From DAOQAK01 sp043801235 (GTDB lineage: Bacteria; Bacteroidota; Bacteroidia; Bacteroidales; CG2-30-32-10), in the NCBI GenBank assembly GCA_043801235.1, contig JAZDMF010000020.1, forward strand, positions 1 through 24,633: a stretch of 24,633 bases of DNA, written 5' to 3'. Under the pieces are notes generated by a model, which ran no database searches, was not told the DNA's origin, and was given only the letters and a program-made list of their open reading frames with translations. Positions within the stretch are counted from its first letter, which is position 1; the number at the start of each line of letters is the position of its first letter. Both the position numbers and the translations under genes were made by a program. Positions 16,508 to 22,623 of the stretch are shown here, in pieces.

Positions 16508-17677
16508 TTAAAAATCTTTACTTTTTTTGCTGTTCTGTTTTTCGCTGGTGCGTATTATTTCGAAACGCGATTTTAATTTCAGGAACCATTTTTCATATAA
16601 TTCGAAGCTTATTACCGGGATGATAACGGATAAGGAAAACATCAGTCCGAAAAAAACATAAATATTCGAAATATCATAGGTCAGCATTATTTTTTTTATC
16701 ACAATGCTCAGCAGAATATTATGATATATATAAATGCCGTAAGATATTTTACCGAAATAATGAAAGATGTTCTTTTTCCTGACAAGCAGTTTTGCATCAG
16801 GGTTAAAAAGATAATTGAGCATGGCAAATCCAGCTATCAGCAGGTATATATAATTTTTAAAACATACAGCATAAATATTGCGGCAGTCAACCACTACATC
16901 GGTGGCAAAAAGTGTCAGGAAAATAAGGTATAGCAGAAGACGTATTGAGCCATGCACATGGATTCGTATCGGCTTTATGGAATGCAGGTATCCGAAAATG
17001 GCGCCAAGCACCAATGCATCCATACGCGAAAAGGTATTTAAATAAAGCACCCAGTTAGGTTCGGGGTCGGTAAGCATGGTATATGCCCTGAATGCTATAC
17101 TTAATGTTATCAGCAGTCCGAATGTAGCTGGAAGTCTTTTGTTTGGAACAAATGCAATAATCAGCGGCCATGCCACATAAAAATGTTCTTCAATGCATAT
17201 CGACCAGAAATGAGCAAACGGATAGGTCCATTGTTCGGTGTGTATGGCATGAAAATTATTGTAAAATAAAAGGTTCGGAATGTAATCGGGCTGCGGGTTG
17301 CCAAGCCAGTTCACTATGAACGGGGCAACAGCAATTGCCAGGTAATAGAGCGGCCATATCCTGAGTATCCTGCGGATATAAAATTTTTTAAAATCAATTT
17401 TACCGAAACTTATTTTTTCTTTCATTAGCAGGTAGGTAATAAGGAAGCCGCTTATCATAAAAAACATATCCACCCCGAAGCCGAAGTTTTCGATAAAGCG
17501 GTTCATGTAAAAACCAAATCCGCTAAGCGTGCTGTATGTCCCGCTGCTCATAAAACCCGGATATCCCCACCAGCCAATCCACCCTAGGTAGCTGTGATGA
17601 ATCACAATCATGAATGCGGCAATGAACCTGAAAAGATCAAGGTTCTTTATATAAACTGAAGAATTGAGGTTATTCAT
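16508..17677 (-). CDS. Acyltransferase 3 family membrane O-acyltransferase
   Basis: 389 aa, the usual size for the family (OafA/NodX-like). These integral membrane enzymes move acetyl or other acyl groups onto sugars of O-antigen, capsule or peptidoglycan. Helix 1 carries the family signature R-x(10)-H (RFIAAFMIVIHH, near residues 17-28). Other marks are FMISGFLITYLLMKE, FYIRRILRIWPLYYLA and HFWSICIEEHFYVAWPL. Ten or so hydrophobic helices run to residue ~370, then a Lys-rich cytoplasmic tail. There is no SGNH domain. ATG at 17677 places the conserved N-terminal NLDLFRFIAA at residue ~12 as expected. It diverges from the SH3 protein gene, with a -7 box 14 nt upstream. The acceptor sugar cannot be told from sequence. 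Confidence 0.93.
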   Translation of the reverse strand: MNNLNSSVYIKNLDLFRFIAAFMIVIHHSYLGWIGWWGYPGFMSSGTYSTLSGFGFYMNRFIENFGFGVDMFFMISGFLITYLLMKEKISFGKIDFKKFYIRRILRIWPLYYLAIAVAPFIVNWLGNPQPDYIPNLLFYNNFHAIHTEQWTYPFAHFWSICIEEHFYVAWPLIIAFVPNKRLPATFGLLITLSIAFRAYTMLTDPEPNWVLYLNTFSRMDALVLGAIFGYLHSIKPIRIHVHGSIRLLLYLIFLTLFATDVVVDCRNIYAVCFKNYIYLLIAGFAMLNYLFNPDAKLLVRKKNIFHYFGKISYGIYIYHNILLSIVIKKIMLTYDISNIYVFFGLMFSLSVIIPVISFELYEKWFLKLKSRFEIIRTSEKQNSKKSKDF

Positions 17678-17690
17678 TTTATAAATATTT

Positions 17691-17698
17691 CAAAAATA
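17691..17698 (-). promoter_or_regulatory. -7 element of the acyltransferase gene
   Basis: TATTTTTG on the minus strand is an exact TAnnTTTG, 13 nt before the start codon at 17677. No TTTG is seen at the -33 distance. Confidence 0.45.
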
Positions 17699-17740
17699 GG
17701 ATTTTTATCATCCTCTGTTTTAAAATTTTAAAATTAAATG

Positions 17741-17748
17741 TAGATTTG
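17741..17748 (+). promoter_or_regulatory. -7 element directly before the SH3 protein gene
   Basis: TAGATTTG on the plus strand, an exact TAnnTTTG, ends only 5 nt before the ATG at 17754. The expected transcription start falls on or beside the ATG, so the mRNA may be leaderless. Confidence 0.5.
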
Positions 17749-17753
17749 CACTC

Positions 17754-18674
17754 ATGAACAGATCACCCATTTATTTTATTAATATAGCTTTTTTGAAATT
17801 ATTTTCATTTCTGGTTTTTCTGATTTCATTAAATTCTCTTGCGCAAAACGAAAAGGCTGTTTATTATTACGGAGCTTTTCAGGAAGGAGCCATTGTACGG
17901 TTATTCAGCGATAAGGTGAACATATTATCGGAACCTTCGATCAGTGCGGACAGCATTTTCAGTCTTTCTGCCGGCGCTCCTCTTGTCATCGTTAATGAAA
18001 CTGATGGATCGTACAAGCAAAATGGCGTTGTTGCAAACTGGTACGAGGTAATTTATACTGAAGGCAGTAATGAAAAATCCGGTTTTGTATGGGGGGGTTC
18101 ATTGTCGTTATCTTCTATTGAAATTACAGGAACAAATGGCAGCAAAGGTGACATTTTCATATACGGCATCACTGCATACGACACCCTGAAAAATAATTTT
18201 ATATCGGAAGCAAGAATAATCAGGAATAATTCTTTACTGTCTGCTGTGTGTTTTGATGCTATTTATACGGCATTTGTCACAAACGGGGAATATGGTTATA
18301 CTGTGGAAAGTGAATTAATGGGATGCAGGGATTTTAAAAATACCTGTAATATTATCAAAATTACCTTTACTTATGAGGCTTGTGCATACACAAACGGCGA
18401 TGTGCTCCTTTTCTGGAACGGCAAAGAACTAATTTATGGGGCTGAAGCCATTGATGTTTCGGATGCCGGAGCGTTCAGTTTTAAAAGCGAGTTCGTATTT
18501 CCTGATGAAACAGAAAAAAATGATTTATTACAAAAAGGAGAGAAGAATAAACTGATTATCATTGAAACCAACCTGACCCTCGATAGCGATAACAACATTA
18601 CCGAATCAAAAATAAATAAAAGAATTTTTAAATGGACAGGAACCCGGCTGGTCGAGAAACGGAAAAAGAATTAA
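17754..18674 (+). CDS. Secreted protein with bacterial SH3-type domain
   Basis: 306 aa. A signal peptide (LKLFSFLVFLISLNSLAQ, cleavage near residue 31) is followed by an SH3b-like segment at about residues 45-125: VNILSEPSISADSIFSLSAG, NWYEVIYTEGS and KSGFVWGGSLS, close to the usual N-x-R-x-x-P ... W-x-x-V ... G-[WF]-V pattern. The remaining ~180 residues are a beta-rich region of no known family, with paired Cys (CFDAIY, GCRDFKNTC, EACAYT) and DVLLFWNGKELIY. It lacks a T9SS sorting domain, so it is probably periplasmic. SH3b domains usually bind peptidoglycan or peptides. It diverges from the acyltransferase and may start from a leaderless mRNA. Function unknown. Confidence 0.8.
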   Translation: MNRSPIYFINIAFLKLFSFLVFLISLNSLAQNEKAVYYYGAFQEGAIVRLFSDKVNILSEPSISADSIFSLSAGAPLVIVNETDGSYKQNGVVANWYEVIYTEGSNEKSGFVWGGSLSLSSIEITGTNGSKGDIFIYGITAYDTLKNNFISEARIIRNNSLLSAVCFDAIYTAFVTNGEYGYTVESELMGCRDFKNTCNIIKITFTYEACAYTNGDVLLFWNGKELIYGAEAIDVSDAGAFSFKSEFVFPDETEKNDLLQKGEKNKLIIIETNLTLDSDNNITESKINKRIFKWTGTRLVEKRKKN

Positions 18675-18744
18675 ATTGATTCAAAATGCATTTATTCACC
18701 TGTTAAAATAAATTTCTTAATTTAGAACACTTAATAAAACAACT

Positions 18745-18915
18745 ATATCGGAAGAAGTTCCCGAAACCAGAAGTTTGCCCGAAAATACTTACCGCGAGCT
18801 GAAACAGGGCGAAGAATACAAACCCGCAATGCCCGCCGGCAGCCTGTTTCCCGAAGCAACACTTTGGACGGCAGGAATGGGTATTTTAGTGGTGCTGATT
18901 TTTTCAGTTAATTAA
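18745..18915 (+). pseudogene. Truncated OPT transporter gene, 5' fragment only
   Basis: Encodes 54 residues aligned without gaps to the N-terminus of the intact OPT gene at 22624 (41 of 54 identical): SLPEN.YRELK.GEEYKP.MPAGS.FPE.TLW..GMGIL..LIFS. The start codon has become ATA (18745-18747) and I see no other good start. Homology stops at ~18907, three bases before ATTAAGAAACTGTTTTGA, and the frame then ends VN-TAA. The rest of an OPT gene is absent from the DNA that follows. The divergence shows this was an old paralog or early duplicate, not a recent copy. The break at a repeat end points to insertion or recombination there. Confidence 0.85.
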
Positions 18916-18928
18916 GAAACTGTTTTGA
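18911..18928 (+). repeat. Solo end sequence at the OPT breakpoint
   Basis: ATTAAGAAACTGTTTTGA, an 18-nt sequence found again in inverted orientation at 22539-22556 (exact) and, for 16 nt, in direct orientation at 22334-22349. It starts where homology to the OPT gene ends. Confidence 0.75.
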
Positions 18929-18970
18929 TTTTTAAATGAACGTATAAATTTTAAATCTAAAATATTTTGT

Positions 18971-18984
18971 CCGCCAATTGGCAG
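18971..18984. repeat. Short palindrome CCGCCAATTGGCAG
   Basis: A 10-bp perfect palindrome (GCCAATTGGC) extended to 14 nt with one mismatch, in the leader region before the first repeat-propeller gene. It is similar in style to the small palindromes at 20165-20180. It could be a site or a dispersed repeat. Confidence 0.4.
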
Positions 18985-19017
18985 ATTAGAATTTTAATTG
19001 TAAGACACTAAACGACT

Positions 19018-20214
19018 ATGAAAAAACAAATTTTATTATTAGTGGCAATTATAGCTATTGACTATAATGTTTTTGCCCAGTGGCAACAAACCAGTTGTCC
19101 TGATGATGGTTACATCAATTGCTTAGCTGTCAGCGGATCGAATATTTTTGCTGGTACAGGCGGTTATGGAATATTTTTATCCACCAATAACGGCACAAGC
19201 TGGACTGCTGTAAATAATGGATTGAGTAATCCGGGTATAACATCATTAGCAATAAACGGTGCAAATATTTTTGCAGGAACTATAACCGGCGGTGTATTTC
19301 TCTCCTCCAACAATGGCACAAGCTGGACTGCGATCAATAATGGTCTGACAAATACTACGGTCATGTCAATAGCAACAAGCGGAACAAATATTTTTGCAGG
19401 GACAGACGGAGGTGTTTTTTTATCAACTAATAATGGTGCAAGCTGGATAGCAAGAAATAATGGTTTGACAAATACTCATATAAGATCGATAGTCATAAGC
19501 GGCACAAATATTTTTGCCGGAACCTGGAATGACGGAGGTGTCTTTTTAACCGTTGATAGTGGCGCAAATTGGACAGCTGTTAATAATGGCATAACAAATA
19601 AATTTATATATTCTTTGATTATAAACGGTACAAATATTTTTGCAGGAACCGGTGGCGGTGGTATATTTTTATCAACCAATAATGGCGCCAGCTGGACAGC
19701 AGTAAACAATGGACTGGTAAGCACAACTGTCCAGGCATTTGCTGTAACCGGAACAAATATTTTTGTCGGGACATTCAGTGGAGGTGTGTATTTTTCAACA
19801 AATAATGGTTCAAACTGGACATACGCTAATACCGGCCTGACAAATATGTTTATTTATTCATTGGTTATAAGCGGAACAAATATTTTTGCAGGTACAAATA
19901 CTGCGGGGGTTTGGAAGCGTTCGCTATCAGATATACTGTGGATAGAGGAGACCAATAATAATAACATTTCTGTTCATCCCAATCCTGTTACAAATTATAT
20001 TACTGTTGAAAATGCTGATTTTAGCACGAAAGATGTGATTTCAATATATAACTACAATGGACAGATGCTCATACAGCAAACTATGCAACAATCAAAAACC
20101 AAAATCGATATTTCATCCCTTGCCAAAGGCCTGTATTTACTGAAGGTTGAGAATGAAGATGCCGTGCCTGCCGGCAGGCAGGGAATTGAAGCAGAAAAGT
20201 TTATTAAAGAATAA
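19018..20214 (+). CDS. T9SS protein with WD/BNR-like ~41-aa repeats (short paralog)
   Basis: 398 aa. A signal peptide (KKQILLLVAIIAIDYNVFAQ) is followed by six full and one partial repeat of ~41 residues: SGTNIFAGT-GGGVFLSTNNG-SWTAVNNGLTNT. The NNG-x-SW piece is a BNR/Asp-box-like turn, as in sialidase and photosystem-assembly-type beta-propellers, so a propeller of about seven blades is likely. A type A sorting domain ends the protein (HPNPVTNYITVEN ... KGLYLLKVENED...EKFIKE), so it is exported by T9SS. Seven extra residues (AVPAGRQ) interrupt the sorting domain compared with the paralog downstream, encoded by a palindrome. The start is backed by identity of the first residues and the TAAACGA-TATG leader with the paralog. 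No enzymatic residues are seen; probably a surface-binding protein. Confidence 0.88.
   Translation: MKKQILLLVAIIAIDYNVFAQWQQTSCPDDGYINCLAVSGSNIFAGTGGYGIFLSTNNGTSWTAVNNGLSNPGITSLAINGANIFAGTITGGVFLSSNNGTSWTAINNGLTNTTVMSIATSGTNIFAGTDGGVFLSTNNGASWIARNNGLTNTHIRSIVISGTNIFAGTWNDGGVFLTVDSGANWTAVNNGITNKFIYSLIINGTNIFAGTGGGGIFLSTNNGASWTAVNNGLVSTTVQAFAVTGTNIFVGTFSGGVYFSTNNGSNWTYANTGLTNMFIYSLVISGTNIFAGTNTAGVWKRSLSDILWIEETNNNNISVHPNPVTNYITVENADFSTKDVISIYNYNGQMLIQQTMQQSKTKIDISSLAKGLYLLKVENEDAVPAGRQGIEAEKFIKE
20165..20180. repeat. Perfect 16-bp palindrome inserted in coding DNA
   Basis: TGCCTGCCGGCAGGCA reads the same on both strands and encodes PAGRQ in frame. The paralogous gene lacks it (21 bp shorter at this place). 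GC-rich, unlike the surrounding AT-rich gene. It looks like a small palindromic element inserted in frame. Confidence 0.7.
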
Positions 20215-20274
20215 TTTTTTTTACCATAACCTTACAAAGCTGCAAAAACAATAAAACTATTAACATAAACGATT

Positions 20275-22323
20275 ATGAAAAAACAAATTATATTATTAGT
20301 TGCAGTCATAGCTATCGGCTATAACGTTTTTGCCCAATGGCAGCAAACAAGCGGACCCGGAGGCGGGACGGTAAACTGTATTACCATAAGCGGGATAAAT
20401 ATTTTTGCAGGAACTGATGGCGGCGGTGCTCTCTTATCCACCAATAATGGAACAAACTGGACAGTGGTGAATAATGGATTAACAAATACAACTGTCAATA
20501 CTGTAGCTATAAGCGTGACAAATGTTTTTGCAGGAACTGATGGCGGCGGAGTTTTCTTATCCACCAATAATGGTGCAAGCTGGACAGCGGTGAATACCGG
20601 CCTGACAAATGCCACTGTCAACACCTTAGCCATAAGCGGTACAAATGTTTTTGCAGGAACTGATGGCGGCGGAGTTTTCTTATCAACCAATAATGGTACA
20701 AGCTGGGCAGCGGTGAATACCGGCTTGACAAATACCACTGTCAACTCCTTAGCCATAAGCGGAACAAATATTTTTGCAGGAACTGATAGCAGCGGAGTTT
20801 TCTTATCAACCAATAATGGTACAAACTGGGCAGCGGTGAATACCGGCTTGACTAATACTACTGTCACCTCATTTGCCATAAGCGGGATAAATATTTTTGC
20901 AGGAACTAATGGCGGCGGAGTTTTCTTATCAACTAATAATGGTACAAGCTGGACAGCGGTAAATACCGGATTATTCAATAATAATATCCTGTCGTTAGCC
21001 ATAAGCGGGACAAATATTGTTACAGGAACTAATGGCGGCGGAGTTTTCTTATCAACTAATAATGGTACAAGCTGGACCCCTGCGAATATTGGTCTGACTT
21101 CTATTACCTATGCCTTAGCCATAAGCGGGACAAATGTTTTTGCAGGAACTAATGGCAGTGGAGTTTTCTTATCAACCAATGGCTGCTCAAGCTGGATTGC
21201 GGTGAATAATGGGTTTGCAAATACAAAAGTTTTCGCATTAGCGTTAAGCAGCACCGGTATTTTTGCAGGGACTTATGGCAACGGAGCATTTTTAACGATC
21301 AATGATGGCTCAAGCTGGGCTGTGAAGAATACCGGTTTGACAAATACTTATATCAATACCTTAGCCATTAGCGACACAAATATTTTTGCAGGAACATGGT
21401 GGGGTGGAGGAATATTTTTATCAACCAATAATGGCTCAAGCTGGACAGCGGTAAATAATGGATTGACTTATACCAGTGTAGTTAATACGATAGCCATAAG
21501 CGGGCCAAATATTTTTGCAGGAACTTATAACAACGGAATATTTTTATCAACCGATAATGGTGCAAGCTGGACGGCGGTGAATAATGGATTGTCAAGTACT
21601 ACTGTCAACACCATAGCCATAGACGGGATAAATATTTTTGTGGGAACTAATGGCGGAGGCGTTTTCTTGTCCACTAATAACGGAACAAGCTGGACAGCGG
21701 TGAATACCGGCTTAACAAATACTACTGTCACATCATTAGCTATAAGCGGGACAAATATTTTTGCGGGAACCAATTATGGCGGAGTATTTTTATCCACCAA
21801 TGACGGCGCAAGCTGGACGGAGGTGAATAATGGTTTCCCGATAAATACCAAGGTTTATTCAATTGCCGTAAGCGGGTTGAAAACATTTGCAGGAACTGAT
21901 GCGGGAATATTTGTATCAGCAAATAACGGAACAAGCTGGGTTGCGGCAAATGACGGGTTGGCAATTATTGATATCCGGTCCATAATAGTAAGCGGGGTAT
22001 ATGTTTTTGCAGGTACATATGGCAGTGGTGTTTGGAAACGCCCACTGTCGGAAATGACAGGAATGGAAGAAGAAAATGAAAGTAATGAAATAGTTTTATT
22101 CCCTAATCCTGCAAGCTATCATTTTACTTTAGAGTTCCGGAACCCATATGTTTTACAAAACAGTATAGCAACAATTTTCAATATTCAGGGAAAGAAACTT
22201 TTACAACAATCATTATATCAACCCAAAACCAAAATCGACATTTCGTCCCTTACCAAAGGCATATATTTCATTAGAATTGAGAATACGGATGGAATGATAG
22301 TTAAGAAATTTATTAGAGAATAA
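20275..22323 (+). CDS. T9SS protein with ~14 WD/BNR-like repeats (long paralog)
   Basis: 682 aa. Signal peptide (KKQIILLVAVIAIGYNVFAQ), then thirteen full and one partial ~41-residue repeats with the consensus LAISGTNIFAGT-GGGVFLSTNNG-SWTAVNTGLTNTTV. Blades 2 to 5 and 11 are nearly identical, also at DNA level. Fourteen units fit two seven-bladed propellers. A type A sorting domain follows (FPNPASYHFTLEF ... KGIYFIRIENTDGMIVKKFIRE), so the protein is secreted or anchored by T9SS. It is a tandem duplicate of the 398-aa gene 60 nt upstream, with matching leader, first 20 residues and sorting domain; the difference lies in repeat number. Transcription may be shared. Binding target unknown. Confidence 0.9.
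   Translation: MKKQIILLVAVIAIGYNVFAQWQQTSGPGGGTVNCITISGINIFAGTDGGGALLSTNNGTNWTVVNNGLTNTTVNTVAISVTNVFAGTDGGGVFLSTNNGASWTAVNTGLTNATVNTLAISGTNVFAGTDGGGVFLSTNNGTSWAAVNTGLTNTTVNSLAISGTNIFAGTDSSGVFLSTNNGTNWAAVNTGLTNTTVTSFAISGINIFAGTNGGGVFLSTNNGTSWTAVNTGLFNNNILSLAISGTNIVTGTNGGGVFLSTNNGTSWTPANIGLTSITYALAISGTNVFAGTNGSGVFLSTNGCSSWIAVNNGFANTKVFALALSSTGIFAGTYGNGAFLTINDGSSWAVKNTGLTNTYINTLAISDTNIFAGTWWGGGIFLSTNNGSSWTAVNNGLTYTSVVNTIAISGPNIFAGTYNNGIFLSTDNGASWTAVNNGLSSTTVNTIAIDGINIFVGTNGGGVFLSTNNGTSWTAVNTGLTNTTVTSLAISGTNIFAGTNYGGVFLSTNDGASWTEVNNGFPINTKVYSIAVSGLKTFAGTDAGIFVSANNGTSWVAANDGLAIIDIRSIIVSGVYVFAGTYGSGVWKRPLSEMTGMEEENESNEIVLFPNPASYHFTLEFRNPYVLQNSIATIFNIQGKKLLQQSLYQPKTKIDISSLTKGIYFIRIENTDGMIVKKFIRE
20395..22030 (+). 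repeat. Tandem ~123-bp coding repeats
   Basis: About thirteen units of 120-126 bp, each with the core (ATAAGCGG-ACAAATATTTTTGCAGGAACT ... TTCTTATCAACCAATAATGG). Several neighbours differ by only a few bases, so copy number may vary by slippage or recombination. The same unit occurs six times at about 19130-19900. Confidence 0.88.
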
Positions 22324-22333
22324 AAAAAGGAAC

Positions 22334-22554
22334 TAAGAAACTGTTTTGAATTTCCTTATTTTTAAAATATATAGCTATTACTAATGTTGCATACCTAACG
22401 GCACGCTTGTATTTTTTTTTTACTGACCCTACGGGTCATCCCGTCAGGGATGAAATATTGGTAAAATCATGAAAAACGTTATAATTAGAAGTTCTGTCAG
22501 GAACGAAATAAAAAATCAAAAACAAATTTTCAATAAATTCAAAACAGTTTCTTA
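22334..22554. mobile_element. 221-bp MITE-like element with 20-bp terminal inverted repeats
   Basis: Bounded by TAAGAAACTGTTTTGAATTT (22334-22353) and its exact reverse complement (22535-22554). The interior has no gene. It holds a T9-10 run, then two abutting perfect hairpins: TGACCC-TAC-GGGTCA (22424-22438) and CATCCC-GTCA-GGGATG (22437-22452). The size, perfect ends and lack of coding capacity are those of a miniature inverted-repeat element. I see no certain target-site duplication (AAC/ATC just outside). The same end sequence stands alone at 18911, where an OPT gene is cut. Confidence 0.65.
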
Positions 22555-22623
22555 ATCTTGTATCAGTTAAATTATTCAGATTAAAATAATTTTTATAGCT
22601 TAGACCTTTTAAAAAAAAACACT

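Noticed and set aside
20319..21002. Long open frame on the strand opposite the propeller repeats (227 codons)
   Set aside because: It results from the repetitive coding sequence: the same antisense frame stays open in each unit. It has no start signals and repeats the same low-diversity peptide.
19130..22030. Regular tandem repeats that could suggest a CRISPR array
   Set aside because: Units of ~123 bp are fully coding in one frame, with no unique spacers and no cas genes.
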